DNA of 64,000 nt from Rhizobium sp. SL86 (GCF_026672545.1 NZ_JAPPRJ010000008.1:186001-250000), one strand, 5' to 3'; positions 17,058 through 29,857 are shown, numbered from the stretch's first letter. Notes: a model not told the origin generated them from the sequence alone. Made by a program: numbers and translations.

Positions 17058-17711
17058 TCACGGTCGGCTCGCGGATGACTCCTGAACTGGTCCTCGCCTG
17101 GCTCTGGATGCAAACATAAACCCAAACGCGGCGCCGAGCAGCATGGCCACGGCATGGCCCGGCTTTGGATAACCGACTGCTGTGATGTCCAAAAGCAGAC
17201 CGGGCATGAGGACGAATGCGGCAAGACCCTGCAGCCAGCGCGAGGCCTGTCTCTCAACGATCGCGATGGCCAAGGCGGCACTTGCAAACGCAAAGGTGGC
17301 TTGAGACGCTCCCGTCCCGATGTTCCAAGGGGCCTCAATACCCCAGGGGCTCATGGCTGTCGCGATGCCTCCGGCGAAAAACCAGATGACAAGCAGCCGT
17401 CCCGCGCCCAGGCGTGCCTCCAACAGCGAGCCTAGTAATAGAAGTCCGGCAAGGTTGAGCAGCATATGCAGTTGCTTGACATGGACCAACTGCGCGGTGG
17501 CCAGACGCCAAAATTCTAAATCTGCCAGGCGTTCGAACGACGTGCCGCCATAGGCAAGAAGCTGTGTCACCTTTACCGTTCCCATGGGATTTCCGGTGAC
17601 GCGCAGCGCGACGAACAGCGAATAACCAAGTGTGAGTGTGCAAAGGAGGATGGTGGCGTGGTTGTTTCGTAACCAGCCAGCAGGTCGGAATGTCACGCGT
17701 TTGTCCCCCAT
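17058..17711 (-). CDS. rhomboid-family intramembrane serine protease
   Basis: A 217-residue membrane protein with about six hydrophobic segments. It has FWRLATAQLVHVKQLHMLLN (His and Asn of the rhomboid second helix), GTGASQATFAFASAA (active-site Ser; GASQ rather than the usual G-x-SG), and YPKPGHAVAMLLGAAFG (catalytic His). The ATG at 17711 is chosen because a longer frame (to 17801) would read through the terminator hairpin of the neighbouring helicase gene. Substrate unknown. Confidence 0.7.
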   Translation of the reverse strand: MGDKRVTFRPAGWLRNNHATILLCTLTLGYSLFVALRVTGNPMGTVKVTQLLAYGGTSFERLADLEFWRLATAQLVHVKQLHMLLNLAGLLLLGSLLEARLGAGRLLVIWFFAGGIATAMSPWGIEAPWNIGTGASQATFAFASAALAIAIVERQASRWLQGLAAFVLMPGLLLDITAVGYPKPGHAVAMLLGAAFGFMFASRARRGPVQESSASRP

Positions 17712-17761
17712 TCGGCGTTGTTGAGGCCAGACACCTTCAAAACCTTGGCCAAAATACGACA

Positions 17762-17791
17762 ACACCCGCCTGCGTTGCTGCAGGCGGGTGT
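17762..17791 (-). terminator. terminator-like hairpin downstream of the DEAD-box helicase
   Basis: A perfect 12-bp GC-rich stem (ACACCCGCCTGC with GCAGGCGGGTGT) and a 6-base loop lie 26 bases past the helicase stop, followed on the minus strand by a short T-containing stretch (GTATTTTGG). Confidence 0.75.
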
Positions 17792-17816
17792 CTAATATCA
17801 CGCGATGTGCGATTGA

Positions 17817-19406
17817 TCAGGCGCGGTCGCGGCGGCGCTGGCCGCCATTGTCGCTGCCGCCGAACTTCACCGGGCCGCCATTGGCGGGCTTGGCGCCGCC
17901 GCGGTTGCCGGACGGTTTGGGGCCGTTGCGGTGGTTGCGCTTCGGACCGGCTTCATGCGGTGCATGGGGAGCGTGACGGTTTTCGCCGCCATTGCCGCGC
18001 TTGCGACCATCACCCGGCTTGCCGCCAAACGGCTTCTTGCGCTGCTGGCCGAGATCCGACGTTCCTGAGAGATCCATGTCGCCGTCGAAGGCCGGAGCCT
18101 CGTCACGCGGGCGGTCGAACCGCGGGGCGCCGCCGCGGCGGGCATTGCGGCTGTCACCACGGCCGCCATTGCGGCCTGCACCGTCACCACGGGCACCGTT
18201 TTCACGCGGCTGGCCATTGCCACGACCCTGGCCACCACGCGCCTTCTGAGGACGCTCGGGGCTGCGCAGTTCGGAGGGACGTTCGCCCGATGCCACGGTG
18301 ATCTCGATGTTCATCAGGCGTTCGATGTCGCGCAGCAGGCGGGTTTCGTCCGGTGCGCAGAAGGCGATCGCGATACCGTCGCGGCCGGCACGGGCGGTAC
18401 GGCCGATGCGGTGGACATAGGCGTCCGCCACTTCCGGCAGGTCGTAGTTGAAGACGTGGGTCACGCCCGGAATGTCGATGCCGCGGGCGGCGACATCGGT
18501 TGCCACCAGAACACGGATCTCGCCGTCACGGAAAGCCTTCAGCGCGCGTTCGCGCTGACCCTGGCTCTTGTTGCCGTGAATGGAGGCCACCTTGAACTCG
18601 ACCTGTTCCAGATGTTTGGAGAGCTTTTCGGCGCTGTGTTTGGTGCGCAGGAAAACCATCGCGCGGCCATCCGGATTGGCGCGCAGCGAATCCTTCAGCA
18701 GCGTCGTCTTGTCGTTCTTGCCGGCGACGAAGTGGACATACTGCTCGATCTTGTCGGCGGCCTTGCCGGGCGGGGTGACTTCCACCTTCACCGGGTCGCT
18801 CAGGTAGTCCTTCGCGAGTTCGGCGATTGCCTTCGGCATGGTCGCGGAAAACAGCAGGGTCTGACGGTTCTTCGGAACCATCTTCGAGATCTTGCGCAGG
18901 TCATGCACGAAACCGAGGTCGAGCATCTGGTCGGCTTCGTCGAGCACCAGGTAACGCACGGTGGTGAGACCGATCGCCTTGCGGCTGATCAGGTCAAGCA
19001 GGCGGCCGGGGGTTGCGACGAGAATGTCGGTGCCCTTTTCCAGCATCTGCTGCTGCTTGTTGATCGAGGCGCCGCCGACGACGGAGTTGATCTTCAGGGG
19101 CGTGCCGCGCACATAGCTCTTCAGGCTGACGGCGATCTGGTTCACCAGTTCGCGGGTCGGGGCCAGGATCAGTGTGCGGGTGGTGCGGTTGTCGGGACGC
19201 TTGGGGTCCTTCAGCAGCATTTCGATCAGCGGCAGGCCGAAGGCGGCCGTCTTGCCGGTGCCGGTCTGGGCAAGGCCCACCATGTCACGGCCTTCGAGCA
19301 GAAGCGGGATGGCCTGGGCCTGGATCGGCGTCGGCGTGTCGTAACCGAGCGCGGCAAGCGTGGATACGATCTGCTTGGACAGGCCAAGCTCTTGGAAATT
19401 CGTCAA
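17817..19406 (-). CDS. rhlE: DEAD-box ATP-dependent RNA helicase, RhlE-like
   Basis: A 529-residue RNA helicase. Visible motifs: Q-motif (YDTPTPIQAQAIP), Walker A (AQTGTGKT), PTRELV, TPGRLLDL, DEAD (VLDEADQML), SAT, and C-terminal HRIGRTARAGRDG. The last ~130 residues are Gly/Arg/Asn-rich, an RNA-binding tail. A TTG start at 19406 is preferred: it gives MTNFQELGL, the usual opening, with AAAGG 8 to 9 bases upstream; there is no in-frame ATG for that start and the frame extending to 19655 reads low-quality sequence. RhlE-type helicases act in ribosome assembly and mRNA turnover, often under cold. The symbol is by family resemblance. Confidence 0.85.
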   Translation of the reverse strand: MTNFQELGLSKQIVSTLAALGYDTPTPIQAQAIPLLLEGRDMVGLAQTGTGKTAAFGLPLIEMLLKDPKRPDNRTTRTLILAPTRELVNQIAVSLKSYVRGTPLKINSVVGGASINKQQQMLEKGTDILVATPGRLLDLISRKAIGLTTVRYLVLDEADQMLDLGFVHDLRKISKMVPKNRQTLLFSATMPKAIAELAKDYLSDPVKVEVTPPGKAADKIEQYVHFVAGKNDKTTLLKDSLRANPDGRAMVFLRTKHSAEKLSKHLEQVEFKVASIHGNKSQGQRERALKAFRDGEIRVLVATDVAARGIDIPGVTHVFNYDLPEVADAYVHRIGRTARAGRDGIAIAFCAPDETRLLRDIERLMNIEITVASGERPSELRSPERPQKARGGQGRGNGQPRENGARGDGAGRNGGRGDSRNARRGGAPRFDRPRDEAPAFDGDMDLSGTSDLGQQRKKPFGGKPGDGRKRGNGGENRHAPHAPHEAGPKRNHRNGPKPSGNRGGAKPANGGPVKFGGSDNGGQRRRDRA

Positions 19407-19721
19407 GTCGAATACCTTTCGGGGGCGCCAAAAGAGGTCGCCCGCACGGCACCATGCCGTTCGGTCTGCCTTTGGCGTCAAGAACCCCGCGTGAAATGGG
19501 AACTTGTCAGTGGGAAACTGCTTTCCGGCGCAGGCCCGTTTCGGGCCGTGCATTGCGTGCGCCTTGTTCCTTCTTCGCGAACCATTTTCGTCGCAGGGCC
19601 AGCTCACGCGGCAGCCGGAAGGTGAAAGCTGGACTGCATGTGCTGCTTTGCACACAAAAAGTCAAGAGCCCGCGTCGAAATCGCCGCGGGCCAGGCATCG
19701 ATGCAGTCGCATGGGATGGGC
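19407..19721. other. intergenic region upstream of the DEAD-box gene
   Basis: About 315 bases between the helicase start and the end of the glycine-zipper gene. It should hold the helicase promoter and 5' leader; cold-responsive leaders are common for such genes but I cannot identify one here. Open frames in it look non-coding. Confidence 0.4.
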
Positions 19722-20060
19722 TCAATAGACGGGGCAGACCTTGACGCGGAAGGCATCGCCCCAGTCGTTCTCGCGCCATTCATAATGGCAGCGGGGGCGC
19801 GGCGGTGGCGCCTCGCGGTAATAGGTCTGGTGGTAGACGACCGGGGGCGGTGGCGGCGGGTCGATATAGACGCGTTCGCGATAGACGGGGCCCGGAGGCT
19901 GCGTTGCGATGGCGCCACCGATGATGCCGCCGACGGCGCCTGCTGCGACACCTGCCCAGAAGTCGTCGCGGGCCTCAGCCGCCGGTGCCGTTGCAGCAAG
20001 CGCGCCGGCCAGCGTCAACGAAACAAGACCGGCAGTGATGGACTTTCTCAATACGGTCAT
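19722..20060 (-). CDS. exported glycine-zipper protein
   Basis: A 112-residue protein with an N-terminal signal peptide (MTVLRKSITAGLVSLTLAGA LAATAPAAEA), a glycine-zipper membrane-like segment (GVAAGAVGGIIGGAIA), a Pro-rich stretch and a C-terminal domain with two Cys (PRCHYEWRENDWGDAF, VKVCPVY). Such small proteins are common in rhizobial envelopes; function unknown. The ATG at 20060 has AAAGG upstream; longer frames lack a signal start. Confidence 0.75.
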   Translation of the reverse strand: MTVLRKSITAGLVSLTLAGALAATAPAAEARDDFWAGVAAGAVGGIIGGAIATQPPGPVYRERVYIDPPPPPPVVYHQTYYREAPPPRPRCHYEWRENDWGDAFRVKVCPVY

Positions 20061-20368
20061 GGCTTTTTTCCTTTCACCCTTCAATCCTGATGGGTACTCC
20101 ATGAGGATCATTCGCGAAGCGGGCAAAAAGATGGAAAAATCAGCGGGATAAGTCTGAACATCCGTTCATCTGGCGACAGCCGGGAGCTGAATTTGTCCCG
20201 GCCTCATGCGTCGAAAACGGGTATCGCGGCACAATTCGGCCGAATCTGTGGCGCAGCTGCGGCCGGCCCGACGCGGCATCGCGAGCCGGCACCTATCCCT
20301 GAAGTTGGTTGATCGAGCGCAATGGCCCGTTAACGACAATCGTGCCATTTCCTTGCTAACATAGAATT
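20061..20368. other. intergenic region before the hybrid kinase gene
   Basis: About 308 bases between two divergent genes, so it should contain both promoters. No RNA gene, repeat or protein-coding frame could be supported in it. Confidence 0.4.
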
Positions 20369-24040
<3,672 letters not shown>

Positions 24041-24052
<12 letters not shown>

Positions 24053-24760
24053 AGACGGTTTGAGGCCGCACAGCATCTCGCGCTTGCCGGCAAAGCCCGG
24101 TCGCCGCTCGACGATGAAACCGGCGGCCTGCAGGTTGCGTCGCACGAAACCGGCCGCGGCATAGGTGGCGAAGCTGCCGCCCTCCTTCGTCTTGTCATTG
24201 ACGGCCCGCATCAGCTCGAGCGACCACATCTCGGGATTGCGCGAGGGGGCAAAGCCGTCGAGATACCATGCGTCGAAGGCAAGATCGGCTTTTGGCACCG
24301 TTTGTTCGGCCTTGCCGCAGATGACGGTGAGCCGCATCGTTTGCGACAAAACGAGGTCGATCATGCCGCCGGGCTCCTCGGGCCAGGCCGCAACGAGCGC
24401 CTGGCGCTCCCGGTCAATCTCCGGCCAGTGCGAGAGCGCCTTGTCGATGTCCGCAGCCGCCATCGGGTAAAGTTCAAAGGATGTCATGTGCAGCTGCGCG
24501 TCGCCGCGTGCTTCCAGCTGCCATTGCCGCCAGGTCTCGCAGGCGTTGAGCCCCGTGCCGAAGCCCAGTTCGCCGATCCTGAAAATCCCCTCCTTTGGCC
24601 ACCGCTCCGGCAGGCCGTTGCCGGAGAGGAACACATGGCCGCATTCCAGCCGCCCGTCCGTCTGGCAATAAAAGTGATCGCCAAACTGCGTCGAATAGGG
24701 CATATCGCCCTCGCGCCATTCCAGCGCTTGTCCTTCCACCGTCATGTCGGGATCTGCCAT
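24041..24760 (-). CDS. mnmD: MnmD, tRNA mnm5s2U biosynthesis methyltransferase
   Basis: A 239-residue methyltransferase matching the N-terminal half of E. coli MnmC (DUF752). Motifs: IGELGFGTGLNACETW (SAM-binding) and FDAWYLDGFAPSRNPEMWS. It converts 5-aminomethyl-2-thiouridine at wobble position 34 to the methylaminomethyl form. AAGGAG lies 9 bases upstream of the ATG. Stand-alone and divergent from an FAD oxidoreductase, it looks like a separated MnmC. Confidence 0.85.
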
Positions 24761-25976
24761 GGGCCATTTCTCCTTGGGGCAAGCCGATAGTCCCGCAAAC
24801 GCCGCCGGTCAATCGAAAGACGCGGCGAAAGACCTGCCGCAGTCGATCGAACTTTTGATCATCGGCGGCGGTATCATGGGGCTCTGGGCGGCGGTGAAGG
24901 CGGAGCGGCTGGGCATCAAAACGCTGCTTCTCGATGCGGTGCGTCCGGCAGCCGGCGCCAGTGGCGGTCTGCTTGGCGCCCTGATGGCGCATATGCCGGA
25001 CCAGTGGAACGACAAGAAGCGGTTCCAGCTGGAAGCGCTGATTGCGCTCGAAACCGAGGTGGCGGAGCTTGAAGCGCAGACGGGCCTTGCCTGCGGTTAC
25101 CGCCGTTCCGGACGTCTCATTCCCTTACCGAAACCGCATCTGCGGCCGCTTGCCGAACGCCGCGCGCCGGCTGCGGCAGAAAACTGGGTGTTTGCCGGTC
25201 GTCGTTTCTCCTGGACGGTTCGAGACTTGCCGTCCGATCCTCTCTGGCTGTCGCCGGATGCCTGCGGTGCCGGCGTGGTGGAGGATACGCTGGCTGCCCG
25301 GATTTCACCGCGGAGCCTGACCACAGCGCTCGTTGCGGCGATCGATGCGGGGCGGCATGTGCAGCGTGCTGACGGCCTCTCCGTCCGGCGCCTCCTGCCG
25401 CGCCAGGCCGAACTGTCGGATGGCCGTCGGATGTCCTTCGGTCATGCGATCGTTGCCGCCGGCACCGGTTCCTTTGACCTTCTGGCGCAGCTTGGCCCAC
25501 CGCTCGCGCGACCGCTCGGAGCCGCCGTCAAAGGGCAGGCGGCGCTGCTGGAGGCGGATGTCGATCCCGCCCTTCCGGTTGTCTTTCTGAACGGGCTTTA
25601 CATCGTGCCGCATGAGGACGGGCGAATCGCGATCGGCAGCACCAGCGAAGACACCTTCGACAGTCCAGAGGCCACGGATCATCAGCTGGATGCGCTCCTT
25701 CGCCGCGCCATGGAGGTTTCACCAAAACTTCAAGGCGCACGCGTGGTTGAACGCTGGGCGGGCGTGAGGCCGAAGGCGATCGACCGCGAGCCGATGGTGG
25801 GGCCGCATCCGGACGCACCGCAAGTCTTTGCTTTGACAGGTGGTTTCAAGGTCAGCTTCGGCCTTGCCCATAAACTTGCCGATGCAGCGCTTGGCCTGCT
25901 TGGCGGGCGGGACCTTCTCCTGCCGGACGGCTTTCAGATGTCGCATCATCTTCAGGTTGCACAAGCCTCAGGCTAA
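24759..25976 (+). CDS. DadA-like FAD oxidoreductase, candidate MnmC oxidase half
   Basis: A ~405-residue FAD-dependent oxidoreductase. Rossmann motif near the N-terminus (LLIIGGGIMGLWAAVKAERL), then PAAGASGGLLGALMAH, and C-terminal VERWAGVRPKAIDREPMVG with PHPDAPQVFALTGGFK typical of DadA/ThiO/MnmC(o) proteins. It starts at ATG 24759 (24744 is the alternative) and faces mnmD. That neighbour suggests the oxidase domain of MnmC, which removes the carboxymethyl group from cmnm5U. Amino-acid oxidase or ThiO activity remains possible. Confidence 0.7.
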   Translation: MGHFSLGQADSPANAAGQSKDAAKDLPQSIELLIIGGGIMGLWAAVKAERLGIKTLLLDAVRPAAGASGGLLGALMAHMPDQWNDKKRFQLEALIALETEVAELEAQTGLACGYRRSGRLIPLPKPHLRPLAERRAPAAAENWVFAGRRFSWTVRDLPSDPLWLSPDACGAGVVEDTLAARISPRSLTTALVAAIDAGRHVQRADGLSVRRLLPRQAELSDGRRMSFGHAIVAAGTGSFDLLAQLGPPLARPLGAAVKGQAALLEADVDPALPVVFLNGLYIVPHEDGRIAIGSTSEDTFDSPEATDHQLDALLRRAMEVSPKLQGARVVERWAGVRPKAIDREPMVGPHPDAPQVFALTGGFKVSFGLAHKLADAALGLLGGRDLLLPDGFQMSHHLQVAQASG

Positions 25977-26074
25977 CCACAAATCCGTGTCGTCAATCTG
26001 TCACGCAAATCACCTAGATCCTCGCTCAACCAAAACGACGGGGGTCCAGGGCAGGGCGACAGGGAAGGTGACGG

Positions 26075-26782
26075 ATGCGATACGCCATCAATTTTACGCC
26101 GCCAGCGAGCGACCCGCTGACGATTGCTGCCTCTCAGTGGCTCGGACGCAACGCCTTCTCCGGCGAAGCGACGGAGCTGCCCCCGATCCGTGGTCTCGAC
26201 CTGCACGAGATCGCCTTCAACACGGCTGTTCCGCGGCGTTACGGTTTTCACGGCACGCTGAAACCGCCTTTCCGTCTCGTCGAAGGTGTGGCCGAACCGC
26301 TGCTGTTGCGCAATCTGATGCATTTTGCCGGCCAGCATGAGCGCTTCCGCCTGCCGAAGCTGGAGGTGGCACGTCTCGGCAACCGGTTTGCCCTGATGCC
26401 GAGCGAAGTCAGCGAACCGCTGCATCACCTGGCGGGCGCGGTCGTGCAACATTTCGACGCCTTCCGTGCACCGCTGACCGATGCGGAGCTGGAACGCGCC
26501 GATCCCGGCCATCTCTCCGCCTCCCAGTTTGCCAATCTGCATCGCTGGGGCCATCCGCATGTGATGGACGAATTCCGGTTCCACATGACGCTGACGGGGG
26601 CCGTTGCGCCGCATCTGATCGGCCGCCTGGAAGAGGTGCTGCGCCGTTATTTCGAGCCCTATCTCGAGCGGGAACTGGAGATGGCCAACCTGGCGCTGTT
26701 CGTCGAGACGGAGCCGGGCGCACCCTTCCTCGTCCACTCCCTGCATCCGCTCGGAAGTGTCGCCTCGCGCCGCATCGCCTGA
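26075..26782 (+). CDS. DUF1045 2H-phosphoesterase-like protein
   Basis: A 235-residue protein with the two H-x-T/S motifs of 2H phosphoesterases: YGFHGTLKPPF and EFRFHMTLTG. DUF1045 proteins often lie in phosphonate gene clusters, where one role is processing a phosphoribosyl intermediate; here it sits immediately before the purine genes, with no phn genes visible. Its substrate is unknown. Confidence 0.75.
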   Translation: MRYAINFTPPASDPLTIAASQWLGRNAFSGEATELPPIRGLDLHEIAFNTAVPRRYGFHGTLKPPFRLVEGVAEPLLLRNLMHFAGQHERFRLPKLEVARLGNRFALMPSEVSEPLHHLAGAVVQHFDAFRAPLTDAELERADPGHLSASQFANLHRWGHPHVMDEFRFHMTLTGAVAPHLIGRLEEVLRRYFEPYLERELEMANLALFVETEPGAPFLVHSLHPLGSVASRRIA

Positions 26783-26870
26783 ACCAAGCCTGTTTGCAGT
26801 GCATCACGGCATCTCGACATCTGGTGCGAGGATGCTACCGTCGGCTCACTGTTTCAGAAGGTGATTTTCG

Positions 26871-27794
26871 ATGGTGGCAGACGCTTATCCGCGCAATCTC
26901 GTTGGTTATGGCCGCAATATCCCGGACCCGAAATGGCCGGGAGGTGCGCATGTGGCCGTTCAGTTCGTCATCAATTACGAGGAAGGCGGCGAAAGCTGCA
27001 TCCTGGATGGCGATCCGGCCTCGGAAAACCTGCTGTCGGAAATCGTCGGTGCCGCCGCCTGGCCGGGCCAGCGCAACCTCAACATGGAAAGCATCTACGA
27101 ATACGGCTCGCGTGCCGGCTTTTGGCGCCTGCACCGTCTGTTCACGGGCCTCAACGTGCCTTGCACGGTCTATGGCGTGACGCTGGCCATGATGCGCAAC
27201 CCTGATGCGGTGGCAGCGATGAACGAAGCCGGTTGGGAAATCGCCAGCCACGGTTATCGCTGGCACGAATACAAGGATTATCCGGAGGAGCTGGAGCGCC
27301 AGCATATTCTCGATGCCGTGCGCCTGCATACGGAAGTCGCCGGCGAGCGCCCCTATGGCATGTATCAGGGCAAACCGTCCATCAACACGCTGCGGCTGGT
27401 GCAGGAGGAAGGCGGTTTCCTCTATTCCTCCGATAGTTATGCGGATGACCTGCCCTTCTGGGTGAAGGGCGTGGACGGCAAGCCGTTCCTGATCATTCCT
27501 TACACGCTGGATGCCAATGACATGCGTTTTGCGACACCGCAGGGTTTCAACTCTGGCGACCAGTTCTATACTTACCTGAAGGACACCTTTGACGCGCTCT
27601 ATGCGGAAGGCCAGGAAGGCGCACCGAAGATGATGTCCGTCGGCCTGCATTGCCGCCTTGTCGGGCGTCCAGGCCGTATCGCCGCGCTGAAGCGCTTCAT
27701 GGAATATGTGCTCGGCCACGAGAAGGTATGGATCCCGAAACGCATCGAGATCGCCCACCACTGGCACCAGCACCACAAGCCGGACAGTATTTGA
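26871..27794 (+). CDS. puuE: allantoinase PuuE
   Basis: A 307-residue polysaccharide-deacetylase-fold protein of the PuuE family, which opens the allantoin ring to allantoate without a urease-type metal centre. Segments: YPRNLVGYGRNIPDPKWPGG, QFVINYEEGGE, and WEIASHGYRWHEYKDYPEEL. AAGG lies upstream of the ATG. It begins the plus-strand purine cluster, three bases before uraD. Confidence 0.9.
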   Translation: MVADAYPRNLVGYGRNIPDPKWPGGAHVAVQFVINYEEGGESCILDGDPASENLLSEIVGAAAWPGQRNLNMESIYEYGSRAGFWRLHRLFTGLNVPCTVYGVTLAMMRNPDAVAAMNEAGWEIASHGYRWHEYKDYPEELERQHILDAVRLHTEVAGERPYGMYQGKPSINTLRLVQEEGGFLYSSDSYADDLPFWVKGVDGKPFLIIPYTLDANDMRFATPQGFNSGDQFYTYLKDTFDALYAEGQEGAPKMMSVGLHCRLVGRPGRIAALKRFMEYVLGHEKVWIPKRIEIAHHWHQHHKPDSI

Positions 27795-27797
27795 CCG

Positions 27798-28295
27798 ATG
27801 ACACGCAATGACTTTGTCGACCGCTTCGGCGGCGTTTTCGAACACTCGCCCTTTATCGCCGAACGGGCCTATGATGATGATCTGGTGCGTGGCGAGACGC
27901 TGACGGTGGACCGTGTGCATGCGGCACTCGTCGCTGTCTTCCGTGTAGCGTCAGAGGAGGAGCGGCTCGGCGTGCTGCGCGCCCATCCGGATCTCGCCGG
28001 AAAGCTCGCCATTGCCGGCGAGTTGACGGAGGACAGCCGCAAGGAACAGGCCGGCGCCGGGCTCGACCGGCTGAGCGCGGACGAACACGCCCGCTTCACC
28101 GAACTCAACACCGCCTATGTGGAGAAATTCGGCTTTCCCTTCATCATCGCGGTCAAGGGGCTGACGAAGGACGACATCCTTCAGGCCTTCGAAAAACGCA
28201 TCCACAACAGCCGCGAGGATGAGTTCTCGACCGCCTGCGGGCAGGTGGAGCGCATTGCACTGCTGCGGCTTCAAAGCATGCTGCCGTCGGCGTGA
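27798..28295 (+). CDS. uraD: 2-oxo-4-hydroxy-4-carboxy-5-ureidoimidazoline decarboxylase (UraD)
   Basis: A 165-residue OHCU decarboxylase, making S-allantoin from OHCU. Characteristic sequences: FVDRFGGVFEHSPFIAERAY, LRAHPDLAGKLA, LTEDSRKEQAGAGLDRLS, and FGFPFIIAVKG. It follows puuE closely and precedes an inserted MNT/HEPN pair. Confidence 0.9.
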   Translation: MTRNDFVDRFGGVFEHSPFIAERAYDDDLVRGETLTVDRVHAALVAVFRVASEEERLGVLRAHPDLAGKLAIAGELTEDSRKEQAGAGLDRLSADEHARFTELNTAYVEKFGFPFIIAVKGLTKDDILQAFEKRIHNSREDEFSTACGQVERIALLRLQSMLPSA

Positions 28296-28327
28296 GAATG
28301 ATGTAGGATCCGCGACAGGAGTTCATC

Positions 28328-28618
28328 ATGCGCCCATCGGACGTGCTGGAAAGGAACAGGGAGCGTATTCGCCAACTCGTGGCTCAACACCACGCGGCGA
28401 ACCCGCGTGTGTTCGGCTCCGTCGCACGGGGAGAGGATCGGGAGGACAGTGACCTCGACATTCTGGTCGATACTTTGGAGGAGACGACCCTTTTTGATCT
28501 CGGCGGCTTGCAGCATGATCTGGAAAGCCTGCTGCAGATGCGTGTCGATCTTGCCACCAGCAAAGGGCTGCGACCGAGGGTCAGAGACCGTGTTCTGGCC
28601 GAGGCCATCCTCCTGTGA
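28328..28618 (+). CDS. MntA-like minimal nucleotidyltransferase (antitoxin)
   Basis: A 96-residue protein with the catalytic pattern G30-S31 and D42-x-D44 (FGSVARGEDREDSDLDILVD) and a third Asp (MRVDLATSKG), so the NTase site appears complete. MntA AMPylates the HEPN toxin HepT. It overlaps the HEPN gene by four bases (ATGA-like), the normal order for this pair. Confidence 0.8.
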   Translation: MRPSDVLERNRERIRQLVAQHHAANPRVFGSVARGEDREDSDLDILVDTLEETTLFDLGGLQHDLESLLQMRVDLATSKGLRPRVRDRVLAEAILL

Positions 28619-28983
28619 GCCGCGATCTGGACCGTCTGCTGGATTCGATTAACCATATGACGGAGATGTTCACCGAGACCGGTGCATTCATCGAGGGAAT
28701 GACGGCGGAGGGTTTTCGTGCCGATCGCCTCCTTCAGCGTGCGGTCAGCATGGACCTGGTGATCATTGGCGAAATCGCCTCCGACATCCTGAAGCGCAGC
28801 CCCGATTTTGCAGCGGACCATCCGGAGATCGGATGGACGGAACTCGTCGGTCTGCGCGATCACATTCAGCGGGACCTTTCGAGCGTCGATCCAGCGGTAC
28901 TATGGTTTGCGGCCAGCGATACGGTGCCCCAACTTCTCTCCCAGCTGCGCGCTCTGCGCCATTTCCATGCCCAAGGTGAATAA
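28615..28983 (+). CDS. HepT-like HEPN protein (DUF86) with altered active site
   Basis: A 122-residue helical HEPN protein, DUF86 type (IIGEIASDILKRSP, WTELVGLRDHIQ). The usual R-x4-H-x-Y RNase motif reads RDHIQRDL: Arg81 is kept, but the His position is Arg86 and the Tyr position is Leu88. Both the catalytic His and the Tyr that MntA modifies are therefore missing. A dead or repurposed toxin is likely. It is followed after six bases by allA. Confidence 0.75.
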   Translation: MSRDLDRLLDSINHMTEMFTETGAFIEGMTAEGFRADRLLQRAVSMDLVIIGEIASDILKRSPDFAADHPEIGWTELVGLRDHIQRDLSSVDPAVLWFAASDTVPQLLSQLRALRHFHAQGE

Positions 28984-28989
28984 TCCGAA

Positions 28990-29496
28990 ATGCCCAAGAC
29001 ACTTCCCATCCGTCCGCTGACGCGCGACGCTTTCCTTGCCTTCGGCCATGTGATCGAGGCCGATCCTTCCTCCATAAAGCTCATCAACGGCGGCAATACC
29101 GAGCGGTTTCATGGTCTGGCGGAAGCGGAGGCAACAGGCGAGGGCGCTCGCGTCATCCTCAATATTTTCCGCGGCAAACCGCGCGCCTTCCCTTACGAGC
29201 TCACGATGATGGAGCGCCACCCCTTCGGCAGCCAGAGCTTTTCGCCGCTGAACGGTCGGCCTTATCTCGTGGTGGTATCGGAGGACCAGGACGGCTGTCC
29301 GGGCGAGCCGCAGGTGTTTCTGGCGCAGGGTGATCAGGGTGTGAACTACCGCGCCAATGTCTGGCATCATCCGCTGATGACGATCGATGCCGTCTCGGAT
29401 TTTCTGGTTGTCGATCGCGACGGGCCGGGCAACAATCTGGAAGAATTTTTCTTTGATGAACCCTTCGTCATCACCGCACCCAGCATCAGCGAGTAG
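28990..29496 (+). CDS. allA: ureidoglycolate lyase (AllA)
   Basis: A 168-residue ureidoglycolate lyase, releasing urea and glyoxylate. Recognisable: LTRDAFLAFGHVIEADP, MMERHPFGSQSFSPLNGRPY, VNYRANVWHHPLMTIDAVSD, and FLVVDRDGPGNNLEEF. It belongs to the plus-strand purine cluster and is four bases before uraH. Confidence 0.9.
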   Translation: MPKTLPIRPLTRDAFLAFGHVIEADPSSIKLINGGNTERFHGLAEAEATGEGARVILNIFRGKPRAFPYELTMMERHPFGSQSFSPLNGRPYLVVVSEDQDGCPGEPQVFLAQGDQGVNYRANVWHHPLMTIDAVSDFLVVDRDGPGNNLEEFFFDEPFVITAPSISE

Positions 29497-29499
29497 GCC

Positions 29500-29856
29500 A
29501 TGACCGGACTGACCACCCATGTTCTCGACACCGCTCTCGGCAAACCCGCCGAGGGGCTCGTGATCGATCTTTATCACCTGGAGGGTGATGGCCGTTCGCA
29601 TCTGAAGACGGTCATCACCAATGCCGATGGCCGTGTGGATGGCGGGCCGATCCTGATTGGCGACAGCTTCCGCAAGGGGACCTACGAACTGGTCTTTCAT
29701 GCCGGGGATTATCTGCGCCGCAGCGGCGCTGCGCTGGCGGAACCGGCTTTCCTCGACGTGATTCCCATCCGTTTCGGCATTGCTGATGAGAGTGGCCATT
29801 ATCATGTGCCGCTTTTGATTTCGCCCTACGGTTATTCCACCTATCGCGGCAGCTGA
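29500..29856 (+). CDS. uraH: 5-hydroxyisourate hydrolase (transthyretin-like)
   Basis: A 118-residue transthyretin-like protein with the N-terminal [16 protein letters not shown] and the diagnostic C-terminal YRGS (YGYSTYRGS). It hydrolyses 5-hydroxyisourate to OHCU. Two bases separate it from the downstream phosphoesterase. With PuuD and UraD it completes urate to allantoin. Confidence 0.92.
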   Translation: MTGLTTHVLDTALGKPAEGLVIDLYHLEGDGRSHLKTVITNADGRVDGGPILIGDSFRKGTYELVFHAGDYLRRSGAALAEPAFLDVIPIRFGIADESGHYHVPLLISPYGYSTYRGS

Positions 29857-29857
29857 C

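Noticed and set aside
18411-19625. 404-codon frame antisense to the DEAD-box helicase
   Set aside because: Opposite an unmistakable helicase with all motifs; no independent support.
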